This document shows positions 16,235-24,109 of a DNA stretch of 24,662 bases, one piece after another; the first letter of the stretch is position 1, and the number at the start of each line of letters is the position of its first letter. The notes under the pieces were generated by a model. The model did no database searches. It worked only from the letters and a program-made list of their open reading frames with translations, and was not told where the DNA came from. Made by a program: the position numbers and the translations under genes. Location: NCBI GenBank assembly GCA_022424815.1, contig JAKMGS010000010.1, forward strand, positions 1-24,662, read 5' to 3'. This DNA comes from Schleiferiaceae bacterium (lineage in GTDB: Bacteria; Bacteroidota; Bacteroidia; Flavobacteriales; Schleiferiaceae).

Positions 16235-16564
16235 TTATACTGCAAAGCTCTCGCCGCAACCACAGGTGCGGGTAGCATTTGGGTTATTGAAGTTGAATCC
16301 TTTGCCGTTTAGACCGCCACTGTACTCCAATGTGGTGCCAATGAGGTATAAAAGGGCTTTTTTCTCGACTACGACTTTCACGCCGTTATCTTCGTATAGC
16401 TCTGAATTTTCGGGCATTTGAGCCACAAAATCCATAGTGTAAGAAAGGCCCGAACATCCGCCGCTTTCCACGCCCACACTGATGTAGGTGTTCTCTAGCG
16501 ACTTGCCCTCTTCGCCCATCAACGCGATTAATTTCGCCTTCGCTGTTTCTGAAACTGTGATCAT
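16235..16564 (-). CDS. sufA: SufA/IscA-type iron-sulfur assembly protein
   Basis: A-type carrier that takes clusters to client enzymes. 109 residues from the ATG at 16564; the frame is open upstream to 16723 but that part overlaps the thiL gene and its promoter and is not family-like. The three cluster cysteines are C37 (GGCSGLSY), C101 and C103 (TCGCGESF). First gene of the operon, with a perfect TAACTTTG -7 element upstream. Here it leads the SUF operon as in E. coli. Confidence 0.93.
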   Translation of the reverse strand: MITVSETAKAKLIALMGEEGKSLENTYISVGVESGGCSGLSYTMDFVAQMPENSELYEDNGVKVVVEKKALLYLIGTTLEYSGGLNGKGFNFNNPNATRTCGCGESFAV

Positions 16565-16594
16565 ATTATTTAGACGCATTCTAAACATGCGCGA

Positions 16595-16602
16595 CAAAGT
16601 TA
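16595..16602 (-). promoter_or_regulatory. Promoter -7 element of the SUF operon
   Basis: The minus strand reads TAACTTTG, matching TAnnTTTG fully. It lies 31 bases before the sufA ATG, predicting a leader of about 25 bases. No plain TTG box occurs at the -33 position, which suggests the need for an activator or a divergent -33 box. I see no IscR or SufR gene nearby. Confidence 0.5.
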
Positions 16603-16646
16603 ATGAAAACGGGAGTTTTTTCGTCCCTTTGCAATGGCTAACGCAA

Positions 16647-16654
16647 TAACTTTG
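16647..16654 (+). promoter_or_regulatory. Promoter -7 element of thiL
   Basis: TAACTTTG on the plus strand, a perfect TAnnTTTG, ends four bases before the thiL ATG. Transcription would then begin at or next to the start codon, which predicts a leaderless messenger. It mirrors the sufA element around position 16624-16625. No clear TTG -33 box. Confidence 0.45.
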
Positions 16655-16658
16655 CTCT

Positions 16659-17699
16659 ATGTTCGAATCGAAAAACACCCAGCGCACACCAATCTCTGAT
16701 TTAGGAGAATTTGGACTCATCAATCATTTGACCACCGCCACCAAAATCAAGCACGATAAAACGGCTTTGGGAATTGGCGACGATGCTGCCCTTATTGATA
16801 TGGGCGATCATTACCAGGCCATCTCCACCGACATGCTTGTGGAAGGGGTACACTTTGATTTGAGTTACATGCCGCTGAAGCATTTGGGCTACAAAAGTGT
16901 GGTCGTGAACCTCAGCGATATCTATGCGATGAACGGGGTGGCAGAGCACATCACCGTTAGCCTTGCCGTATCGAACAGATTCCCCGTAGAGGCGTTGGAA
17001 GACATCTATGAAGGCATCCATTTGGCTTGTGAGCGCTACAACGTCGACCTTGTCGGTGGCGATACTACGTCGTCGCGTTCGGGTTTGGTCTTGTCCATTA
17101 CCGCGGTAGGGCGTGTCGAGAAGGATAAGGCAGCCAAGCGCGCTGGGGCGGGGGATAATGATTTGATTGTCGTCTCAGGAGATTTGGGAGGAGCATATAT
17201 GGGCTTGCAGATACTGGAGCGCGAAAAGCAGGTGTATCTAGATAATCCTGAGATGCAGCCGGAGCTCAGCGGTCATGAATATATTTTGGAGCGCCAATTA
17301 AAACCTGAAGCCCGCAAAGACATCGTGGAGTTATTGCAAGCCTTGGAGGTGGTGCCGACGTCGATGATTGATATCTCCGACGGCCTGAGCTCAGAGTTAC
17401 TGCATGTGGCCGACGCTTCAAAGGTACAGGTGAATGTATATGAGAATAAAATCCCTATTGATCCGTCGATCTATACCATTTGTGAAGAATTCAATTTGAA
17501 TACGACCACGGTGGCTTTGAATGGGGGTGAGGATTACGAATTACTCTTCACGATTCCTATCGCCGATCACGATAAAATCAAGGCCAATCCAAACTTGACA
17601 GTCATTGGCTACGTGAAAGAGGGCACGGGTGCGAATTTGATTACGCGTGACGAAAAGGTCATTGCGCTCAAGGCACAGGGCTTCAACCACATGGAATAG
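16659..17699 (+). CDS. thiL: Thiamine-phosphate kinase
   Basis: Phosphorylates thiamine monophosphate to the cofactor thiamine diphosphate using ATP. It has 346 residues, in the normal range, with the two-domain PurM/AIRS-like fold. Marks in order are the N-terminal LGEFGLINHL, GIGDDAALID at 38-47 (metal and substrate), STDMLVEGVHFD at 56-67, VNLSDIYAMNG at 83-93, LVGGDTTSS at 131-139, VSGDLGGAYMG at 172-182, MIDISDGLSSELLHVA at 236-251 and GGEDYELLFT at 289-298. It diverges from sufA with a 94-base gap that holds both promoters. No other thiamine gene is in the window. The start fits the family N-terminus MFESKNTQRT. Confidence 0.95.
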   Translation: MFESKNTQRTPISDLGEFGLINHLTTATKIKHDKTALGIGDDAALIDMGDHYQAISTDMLVEGVHFDLSYMPLKHLGYKSVVVNLSDIYAMNGVAEHITVSLAVSNRFPVEALEDIYEGIHLACERYNVDLVGGDTTSSRSGLVLSITAVGRVEKDKAAKRAGAGDNDLIVVSGDLGGAYMGLQILEREKQVYLDNPEMQPELSGHEYILERQLKPEARKDIVELLQALEVVPTSMIDISDGLSSELLHVADASKVQVNVYENKIPIDPSIYTICEEFNLNTTTVALNGGEDYELLFTIPIADHDKIKANPNLTVIGYVKEGTGANLITRDEKVIALKAQGFNHME

Positions 17700-17738
17700 G
17701 CCCAATATTTATCATCCATAACGCAAAATTTAGCTGAA

Positions 17739-17767
17739 TTGGCTAAAAATTAGCCTGCTATCGTTTG
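17739..17767 (+). promoter_or_regulatory. Weak candidate promoter of the orphan gene at 17817
   Basis: TTG at 17739-17741 and TTTG at 17764-17767 are 22 bases apart (23 in the consensus), with TATCG directly before the second, one base off TAnnTTTG. The inverted repeat 17741-17755 falls inside the spacer. Tentative. Confidence 0.25.
17741..17755. repeat. Perfect inverted repeat in the thiL-orphan gene gap
   Basis: GGCTAA, three A, TTAGCC: a 6-bp perfect stem with a three-base loop. A further TTAGC at 17730-17734 can pair with the same GGCTAA, so two hairpins exclude each other. No T run follows, so it is not a standard terminator; an operator or a weak RNA element is possible. Confidence 0.4.
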
Positions 17768-17816
17768 GAAATAGGTGTAACTTCATAAGCACCAATAGAC
17801 CACAAACGTATTAGTC

Positions 17817-18146
17817 GTGGAAGATAAGATCATTAGCAATCTCCTTCAGGGTTTTCCTTTTTCGTTCCCGTTTTGGCGTGGCCCAATGGACCAGGTGTTG
17901 ACATTGAAGGATGCGGTGGCTCATGAAAATTGGACTCACATCAAAGGATGTCAAGACCTGACGAAAGAGCAAATGCAACAGTTGCTGGATAATGTGAATG
18001 TACTTTTTGCTATCTATGCATCGGGCAAGAAAAAACATCCACGTTGGACAGAGGCGAAGCACGCCGTTCGCGCGTTCCCGTACTCTTTCAAAGTAACGAT
18101 GGGCATTACCTCACCCATGAAGAATTGGATACCTAAGCTGGTCTAA
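17817..18146 (+). CDS. Small orphan protein, function unknown
   Basis: 109 residues if started at the GTG at 17817 (MEDKIISNLLQGF), or 86 from the ATG at 17886. The choice is open: the longer form fits a candidate promoter about 50 bases upstream. The protein is basic towards the C-terminus (GKKKHPRWTEAKHAVRAF), with tryptophans but no signal peptide, membrane helix or known motif. I recognise no family. It follows thiL after 117 bases and ends with a four-base overlap of the batE stop on the other strand. Codon use looks like its neighbours, which argues for a real gene. Confidence 0.6.
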   Translation: MEDKIISNLLQGFPFSFPFWRGPMDQVLTLKDAVAHENWTHIKGCQDLTKEQMQQLLDNVNVLFAIYASGKKKHPRWTEAKHAVRAFPYSFKVTMGITSPMKNWIPKLV

Positions 18147-18844
18147 GGTAGTGTAGACTCAGGAGGTAGGACGTGGCCCCATTGTGCGGCTTCAAACCAA
18201 GCCAATCGGCCATCCCCTAACTCAAGAAAGAACCACCCTTCACTGCTCTTGCGCAGTCGGGCGGCGCTCCCCTCGCTGAGCAACAATATTCGTTTCGAAT
18301 CTGACGTGGGTTCGCTATATCCATAACTACTTTTTGCAAGGACAATTACTGTATCGCTCTTCGGAATACTGATCCAAAAGATTCCTGCAAATACCAAGCT
18401 CAACATTGTTGTAGTAAGAGGCCATCGCCAATTTATTTTGGGCGTTCTCCAGCGTCTAAAAGTCAATAATATTGCACTTACTACCAAAAAGAAAACGGTT
18501 ATTCCTAACCAGGATTCAGAGAAAGCAATTCCCCTTAATGATGCTCCTATCCATTGTAGAAGAGTCATTGTAGGTTCCACGACAGCATCAGATAATCTAA
18601 GATTAATCCACTCTAAATTATGCAAAGCATCCGCGTTTGAGGGATCGAATAAAGCTGAGCGTTCGAAGTAAAGTCGAGCCTCCCCAAGTTCGCCTAACCT
18701 TGCATAACAATTACCTATGTTGTATGCTAAATCTGCATCAGTTGGATGATTCGTCGCTATATCCTCATACACTTTTAGTGCTTCAGCATATTGGCCGGTA
18801 TCATATAAGACCTGTGCGGAATCGACAGTAGATTTTAAATCCAT
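18143..18844 (-). CDS. batE: BatE-like protein (TPR, two membrane helices, SH3-like end)
   Basis: Last gene of the Bat (Bacteroides aerotolerance) operon. 233 residues from the ATG at 18844: TPR-type helices at about 5-80 (YDTGQYAEALKVYEDIA, AYNIGNCYARLGELGEA), membrane segments near 112-128 and 142-160, and an SH3-like C-terminal domain of about 163-225 (YGYSEPTSDSKRILLLSEGS, GWFFLELGDGRLAWFE). Known BatE proteins normally begin with a signal peptide; this one has none, and the frame is closed by a stop just upstream, so the TPR part should stay in the cytoplasm unless the gene start has been lost. It overlaps batD by 10 bases. The role of Bat proteins in oxidative and envelope stress is known only loosely. 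Confidence 0.8.
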   Translation of the reverse strand: MDLKSTVDSAQVLYDTGQYAEALKVYEDIATNHPTDADLAYNIGNCYARLGELGEARLYFERSALFDPSNADALHNLEWINLRLSDAVVEPTMTLLQWIGASLRGIAFSESWLGITVFFLVVSAILLTFRRWRTPKINWRWPLTTTMLSLVFAGIFWISIPKSDTVIVLAKSSYGYSEPTSDSKRILLLSEGSAARLRKSSEGWFFLELGDGRLAWFEAAQWGHVLPPESTLP

Positions 18845-20544
18845 TCCCAAACGCTTTTAAATTCCTCAATAAACCAACGATCGTCTCCTACAGTGCCAGG
18901 CGCGTATTCTGCCATCTGACAACGTTCTAATAATTGTTGAAGCTGCCGTGATTCAGCTTTCCCAAATTGTTTTTCTAACGTATTTAAACTAATCTGCTCT
19001 TTATCGATTCCAATGGCTACTAGTCGTCCTTCAAGGATGTTAAACAGTATCCCGTATCGATCCTTAGTTTGTTGTTCAAAGGCCTTTATGACTATCGCTT
19101 TATCTCGTTTCTTGATTTGGTGATTAGACATAGGCTTCGAGCCTAGTTTTACCCCTTGAATCAACCATAAAAGAGCAACAATACTGACTAGAATTATAAC
19201 AAGTCCTTGCCAATCTTTCCTTGAATGTAGTTCATCATTGGCATGAAGGTAGCGAATATCGTTATCGATATCGTTTACTTCTCGCTTGTTAGAGATGCCG
19301 GTTTCTCCAGATTCCAAAGGAGCGTTAGGACCAGAAAGCACCTCAACTTTATCCTCTTCAAGTACGATTTCTTGGTATGTTCCAGTCTTGGTGTTGAAGT
19401 ATGTCCAGCGCATTTCAGGAATGATAAATTCGCCTTTAAACTTTGGAACCAGCAGGTATTCTAATTCTTTATATCCCTTTACCCCCGAACTAGAGTATGT
19501 TACTTTTTCATTGAATTTTGGATCATAAACGTCAAATCCTTCTGGCGGAATGAGCTCGGGTACTGCAATCGTATTAAAATTACCACTGCCAGCAATTTTT
19601 ATTTTTACACTGATGCTTTCATCCCCGTTAACCGAGTGGCGCGATAGAGTTCTGGTGAAGGTTAATTCACCAACAGCACCGCTAAAAGAAGAGGGCTTTG
19701 GAGAGGGCAAAGGTTTAATAATTACCTGCGGAATTTCTCCCGAAACTACCTGGTTGACGTATGTAACTTCTGGCATATTAAAGAAGTCTCGTCTCCCTGT
19801 TGGAACTTGAATTTGTGCAGATAGCTGAAGATCCTCTCCTTGAAGCGTTCCAGGTTGTGTGGCGGTCAGGAGTTTTTTATCAAAATCTAGATACCGTACC
19901 GGCTTACCATTTATTATTTCTCGTTTTTCTTGTTGTTCCAAGGAAAGTTGATTTTGAAGTACTCCTTCAAAATTTGGAGATTGAACTATTCCTAAATTCC
20001 GAATAGGCTTTGTCCAATAGGCTCGGAATAACATCACAAAAGGCTCTCCTACATAAACTTCTTTTTTGCTCGTAAGAATTCGAGTGTAAAAGTCGTCTTT
20101 AACTTCAGCGGACAATGAATTTTCACGAACTGTGCCAGCCTTCACGTTTATGGTCAGCGTATTACTTCGAATGGTGTCTTTACGTGATATCATTAGGGCA
20201 GGCCCTATGGTAAAATTGCCCTCTTTTTTTGGAACAAGTTGATAGCTGATTTCTTTTTGAAAGCTAAAACTGCCATTTATAATTTGAGTTTGTTGCGATT
20301 GAAAGGGTCCACCAACAATCAAAAAGTCATCCATGCCAGGAGGTACTATCGTGCCTCCTCGCTTGTCAGTACTAAAGGTGACTCTGAATTGTTCCTTCAA
20401 TCCAACAGTCGTTCGCGAACATTTTGCAGTCAACGAATTCTCTTGTGAATAAGCTGTTTTGGTGCCGATAAGCACAAAAACAAGGATCAAATATTTACCA
20501 ATCTTTCTCACCACTCTTTTTCTTTCCTTTGACTTTTTTGGCAT
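18835..20544 (-). CDS. batD: BatD-like protein (oxygen tolerance)
   Basis: 569 residues. A basic n-region (MPKKSKERKRVVRK) and hydrophobic core (YLILVFVLIGT) with cleavage near AYSQ form a signal peptide; then a large periplasmic part of Ig-like beta domains (about 36-420, with repeated EFRVTF, YQLVPKKEGNFTIGP and LLVPKFKGEFIIP patterns typical of BatD), a membrane helix at about 446-466, and a cytoplasmic tail. The first ATG overlaps the batBC gene by 50 bases; a GTG ten codons later (20514) would give a more usual signal peptide and a 20-base overlap, so the start is uncertain. It overlaps batE by 10 bases. BatD is thought to scaffold the von Willebrand domain partners (BatA, BatB) in the periplasm (inference). 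Confidence 0.88.
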   Translation of the reverse strand: MPKKSKERKRVVRKIGKYLILVFVLIGTKTAYSQENSLTAKCSRTTVGLKEQFRVTFSTDKRGGTIVPPGMDDFLIVGGPFQSQQTQIINGSFSFQKEISYQLVPKKEGNFTIGPALMISRKDTIRSNTLTINVKAGTVRENSLSAEVKDDFYTRILTSKKEVYVGEPFVMLFRAYWTKPIRNLGIVQSPNFEGVLQNQLSLEQQEKREIINGKPVRYLDFDKKLLTATQPGTLQGEDLQLSAQIQVPTGRRDFFNMPEVTYVNQVVSGEIPQVIIKPLPSPKPSSFSGAVGELTFTRTLSRHSVNGDESISVKIKIAGSGNFNTIAVPELIPPEGFDVYDPKFNEKVTYSSSGVKGYKELEYLLVPKFKGEFIIPEMRWTYFNTKTGTYQEIVLEEDKVEVLSGPNAPLESGETGISNKREVNDIDNDIRYLHANDELHSRKDWQGLVIILVSIVALLWLIQGVKLGSKPMSNHQIKKRDKAIVIKAFEQQTKDRYGILFNILEGRLVAIGIDKEQISLNTLEKQFGKAESRQLQQLLERCQMAEYAPGTVGDDRWFIEEFKSVWEWI

Positions 20545-22294
20545 TCATTTTTTCCGCGGTTTTTTCTTCAGCACGTTGAATAGCCTCAAGTAATCCCTTT
20601 ATCTCTTCGGGGGTCATTTTCACCTTTTCTTCACCTCCTTCAGAAGGTTCTGGTTGTTCACCTTCATTCCCTTGATCGTCCTGTTGAGATTCTGGGTTTG
20701 ATTCTTCCGTATCATCCTCACCATCACTCTGTTCGTTTTGGTCTTTCTTACTATTATCTTGATCAGGTTGCTCCTCTTGAGGCTCTTCATCGGGATTATT
20801 TGAATCCTCATTCGACTGTTCTTCTTGATCTTGATCTTGATCTTGTTCCTGTTCCTGTTCCTGCTGCTCTTGTTGTCTGAGCTGTTCTATTGCCCTGTTT
20901 AAATTATAAATTGCGTCCTTGCGTTTTGGTTGACGACTGAGGCTTTCAATATAAGCTCCTGCAGCTTCTTGATACTGGCCAGCCTCCATAAGTAGGTTTC
21001 CAAGATTGTAGTAGGCATCACTTTGATCCGAGGCGTTTTCTGTTGACTGCGCAGCATCTATGAAGGATTGTGCTGCGCCTTGGAGATCACCTGCCTTCAT
21101 TAAGGCCGTCCCTCTATTAAATTTCGGGATGAATTCATCTGGCTGCTCCACAGCAGCTTTATCATATGACGATACTGCTTCTAGCCATTCCTCATTTTCA
21201 TACGAGTCATTTCCTTGTCGTACTTCAGATCCATACCGATGCATGTTTTGACCTTGGGCATTATTGAAACTTACCAAGCATAGTATGATGGCAATTGCCC
21301 GAACACGATGGGGTAGTAGGATGTACATCAACAAGAATAAAATTGCAGGATATAGAAACCACATGAAATGGCTGTCATAGTTCATGGCAATTTCTTCTTT
21401 AATATCTGATTTTTCTCCTTCTTCTATGAATTCCATGATAGACCTGATCGCTTCATCAGTTCTGTTCCCGTCTATATATCGCGCACCAAGAATGCCAGTA
21501 ATATCTTGAAGAACAGCATCGTCTCTTTTGGTAATTACAACCTGACCATCATTGTCTTTCTTGTATGAAGTTCCATTATTTTTCTTAGATATCGGAATAG
21601 GACCGCCCTTCGCGGTGCCGACGCCAACGACCATTATGTTGATGGGCAAATCTGACTTTATAGGCGAGTTAGAAAATTCATGGTCTTCACCATCTGTCAA
21701 AACAATAATAAAACGACCGGCAGGAGAGGCAGGATTGAAATACTCTTGAGCAAATTCTAAGGCGCTACTTAAGTTTGTTCCTTGTGTGGGTATTTGATCT
21801 GGATCCGCACTAATCAGCGACATTTTAGCCGCTGCATAATCTGTTGTAATAGGAAGTGCAGGGTAGGCATTGCCTGCGTATGCTACAAGCCCAACTCTAT
21901 CACCTCCCAGATTATCTATAGTTCTTGAGATTAATAACTTGGCCTTATCTAACCTATTTGGTGCGATATCCTCAGCCATCATACTTCGACTCACATCTAA
22001 GGCAAACACTACATCTGCTCCTCGACGTTCAACAAGCTGTTTTTGTCCCCCCATTTGCAAGTTCGCTAAACTCATCCCGGCACAGCCAACAGCCAATGCC
22101 AAAAGAATATGGCGTGTAAAGAATCGCATATTACCTCTTGATCCTGTCGTAAGAGCCCCCCCCAATTCTTTTAGACCTAATGTTCTCCAAACGCCATTAC
22201 GCCATCGGTTAAAAAGGATTGATACGAGCAGTACCGCCAGGAATAACACGGGTCCTATCCAAAGCCATTCAGGATGTTGCCATTTAAATGCCAT
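20495..22294 (-). CDS. BatB-BatC fusion: von Willebrand A domain plus TPR and acidic tail
   Basis: 599 residues joining what are often two genes. N-terminal membrane helices at about 9-27 and 62-80, then a von Willebrand A domain (about 93-290) with a full MIDAS: D100-V-S102-R-S104, T173, and D201 in LTDGEDHEF. A membrane helix at about 310-345 is followed by three TPR-like units at about 365-475 (BatC part: WLEAVSSYDKAAVEQP, YYNLGNLLMEAGQYQEAAGAY), then a long low-complexity tail of E, Q and D (about 476-560) and a lysine-rich end. It shares one base with batA (TAATG) and overlaps batD. The fusion places the TPR part and the metal-binding domain in one chain. Confidence 0.9.
   Translation of the reverse strand: MAFKWQHPEWLWIGPVLFLAVLLVSILFNRWRNGVWRTLGLKELGGALTTGSRGNMRFFTRHILLALAVGCAGMSLANLQMGGQKQLVERRGADVVFALDVSRSMMAEDIAPNRLDKAKLLISRTIDNLGGDRVGLVAYAGNAYPALPITTDYAAAKMSLISADPDQIPTQGTNLSSALEFAQEYFNPASPAGRFIIVLTDGEDHEFSNSPIKSDLPINIMVVGVGTAKGGPIPISKKNNGTSYKKDNDGQVVITKRDDAVLQDITGILGARYIDGNRTDEAIRSIMEFIEEGEKSDIKEEIAMNYDSHFMWFLYPAILFLLMYILLPHRVRAIAIILCLVSFNNAQGQNMHRYGSEVRQGNDSYENEEWLEAVSSYDKAAVEQPDEFIPKFNRGTALMKAGDLQGAAQSFIDAAQSTENASDQSDAYYNLGNLLMEAGQYQEAAGAYIESLSRQPKRKDAIYNLNRAIEQLRQQEQQEQEQEQDQDQDQEEQSNEDSNNPDEEPQEEQPDQDNSKKDQNEQSDGEDDTEESNPESQQDDQGNEGEQPEPSEGGEEKVKMTPEEIKGLLEAIQRAEEKTAEKMNAKKVKGKKKSGEKDW
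20824..20865 (-). repeat. In-frame hexanucleotide repeat in the BatC acidic tail
   Basis: Seven consecutive six-base units, three of CTTGAT, one CTTGTT, two CCTGTT and one CCTGCT on the plus strand, which code on the minus strand for alternating Q with E or D. Because the unit is six bases, gain or loss of copies keeps the reading frame. A low-complexity site likely to vary in length between strains. Confidence 0.8.
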
Positions 22295-23292
22295 TAAAAT
22301 GCGGTTTTAAGAAGAATGAAATTCAACAATAACTCTATTCCAAGGATAATAAGGCCCAGCCAGACCCACTTGAAAAAGTGCTCGGTATATTGAAAGAATT
22401 GATAGCCTTCAATCTCACTTTTTTCCATGGAATCAATTAACGTATATATCTCTTGTAAGCTTTTGTTGTCAGTGGCACGGAAATATTGACCCCCAGTCTT
22501 TGTTGCAATGAGTTGGAGCAACTCTTCGTTAATTCTAACTTGTTGTAGCTCATAGATCAATTTTCCTGTCAAAGGATTTTTCGCCACAGGCATCTGTGCC
22601 ATACCATTAGTTCCTAAACCTATGGTGTATACTTTTATTCCAAGATTTTCCGCTAATGTTGCGGCCTGAGTAGGATCTACCAGTCCCGTTGTGTTCTCCC
22701 CATCAGTTAGTAAGATGATGACTTTACTTTTAGCTTGCGAGTCGACCAATCTATTTACTGCAGTACTTAATCCCATACCTATTGCGGTTCCTCCCTCCAG
22801 TAAGTCATATCGCAGACTTGCTATTTGTGAGTTTAATAATGCATGATCGGTAGTTAATGGAACGGGGCTATATGCTTCACCTGCATAAATGACTAGCCCA
22901 ATTCTATCCATTGATCTTTGGTTGACAAAATCTTGAGCTACGACTTTTAATGCTTCCAGTCTATTTGGTTCAAGATCCCTAGATAGCATAGAAGGGCTGA
23001 TATCTAAGGCCAACATCATATCTAAACCCAAATTTTGAGCGGGCTGTTGAATAACCTTAGAACTTTGTGGACGCGCTAAAGCAACGATGAAAGCCCCTAA
23101 TGCCAGCCAGGATAATAACCCTGTCCATTGACGAATATGTCCAGAGAAACTATTTGGCAATCCATCTACTTGAGAATACCTATATCGATTAAAATGTAAT
23201 CGACGTCGCCAAATCATCCATGCCCATCCCAATGGGATAATACATAAAAGCCAAAGCCACTCTGGTTGCGCAAAATCCCAATTATTCGTCAT
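22294..23292 (-). CDS. batA: BatA-like von Willebrand A domain membrane protein
   Basis: 332 residues: an N-terminal BatA helix region at about 11-28 (WLWLLCIIPLGWAWMIW), a second helix at about 57-74, a von Willebrand A domain (about 90-285) and a C-terminal helix at about 308-329. The MIDAS is complete: D97-I-S99-P-S101, T169 in GGTAIG, D197 in LTDGENTTG. This is the usual sign of a divalent-metal ligand-binding face, on the outer side of the inner membrane. It overlaps the upstream gene by 11 bases and batBC by one. The operon has no MoxR gene in view; that gene normally precedes DUF58 and would lie beyond the window. Confidence 0.93.
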   Translation of the reverse strand: MTNNWDFAQPEWLWLLCIIPLGWAWMIWRRRLHFNRYRYSQVDGLPNSFSGHIRQWTGLLSWLALGAFIVALARPQSSKVIQQPAQNLGLDMMLALDISPSMLSRDLEPNRLEALKVVAQDFVNQRSMDRIGLVIYAGEAYSPVPLTTDHALLNSQIASLRYDLLEGGTAIGMGLSTAVNRLVDSQAKSKVIILLTDGENTTGLVDPTQAATLAENLGIKVYTIGLGTNGMAQMPVAKNPLTGKLIYELQQVRINEELLQLIATKTGGQYFRATDNKSLQEIYTLIDSMEKSEIEGYQFFQYTEHFFKWVWLGLIILGIELLLNFILLKTAF

Positions 23293-24109
23293 CGACTTCA
23301 GGTTTGAATTGAATAATTAGGTCTTCTGCCTTATCCAGACACCCCACGTGTGTGTTCACATCCATGGTTCCTTTTGCGAACTTTACTACATCAGCGCGGC
23401 TCATGATAAAGGCAAAATCTTCTCTTTGTGCTGCGGTCCACCGAGCTTTAACCATTTCCAAGGCCTCCTCAGTGGTCTTCTCTGACAATGGTAACCCGCT
23501 TTGAATACTTAGGTATCGACGGACTAAATCGCCTAATGTCACATAATACTGTTTGACATTATTTTCCCAAGGCTTACTTGCACGAATTTCTTGTATTGCA
23601 CTAATGGCGGTCTCAAAAGGATCTTCCTCAGAAACGACTTCTACCTCACCTTTGGTTTTTGGGGTCCAATTCCGCCATACATACCAAATTGCTAATACAG
23701 TTAATAGTACTCCCAGCAACCACCATTTATAAGCTACGACCCACCACCAAATTGAGAAAGGAACGTCTTTAGGACCTCTTGCCTCCTCTTTTTCTAAGCC
23801 TTCAATTACCGGTAAGAATTGAACACTTAACGGTTCCAGGGGCCAGCCTTCGATGATTATTTGACCTGTATCTACCGCCAATGCCGTCCAACGATATACC
23901 GTGTAATTCCCTGAGGAGTCGATTTCCTCACTGAGCCATAATAATTCGCCTACCGTATCTGGTTTAACAACTGCATCCTCTTGGGCGAACTCGGCTTCTA
24001 AAACAACCATACCGCCCACGACCTGCTCTGTGGTATCCCAGCGCGCAGTCACTTGGGCTTGCACTGCAGACCATCCAATCATTAATGCCACTACCAACAA
24101 TTTTTTCAT
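23282..24109 (-). CDS. Bat-operon membrane protein, DUF4381-like
   Basis: 275 residues. Signal peptide MKKLLVVALMIGWSAVQAQ, a periplasmic part of about 100 residues with a beta-rich pattern, a strongly aromatic membrane helix at about 120-147 (SIWWWVVAYKWWLLGVLLTVL and following), then a cytoplasmic helical domain (about 160-270) with a conserved-looking YYVTLGDLVRRYLS segment. The DUF4381-like assignment rests on this layout and on its usual position between DUF58 and batA. Its start overlaps the DUF58 gene by four bases (ATGA type). Exact function unknown; probably part of the MoxR/Bat complex. Confidence 0.78.
   Translation of the reverse strand: MKKLLVVALMIGWSAVQAQVTARWDTTEQVVGGMVVLEAEFAQEDAVVKPDTVGELLWLSEEIDSSGNYTVYRWTALAVDTGQIIIEGWPLEPLSVQFLPVIEGLEKEEARGPKDVPFSIWWWVVAYKWWLLGVLLTVLAIWYVWRNWTPKTKGEVEVVSEEDPFETAISAIQEIRASKPWENNVKQYYVTLGDLVRRYLSIQSGLPLSEKTTEEALEMVKARWTAAQREDFAFIMSRADVVKFAKGTMDVNTHVGCLDKAEDLIIQFKPEVDDE

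Noticed and set aside
16565..16723. Upstream extension of the sufA frame
   Set aside because: It would overlap thiL and both promoters, and the added residues are not like A-type carriers; the ATG at 16564 gives the family N-terminus.
20824..20865. Repeat array as a possible CRISPR or phase-variation switch
   Set aside because: Units are six bases with no spacers, and a six-base unit cannot shift the frame, so it cannot switch the gene off.
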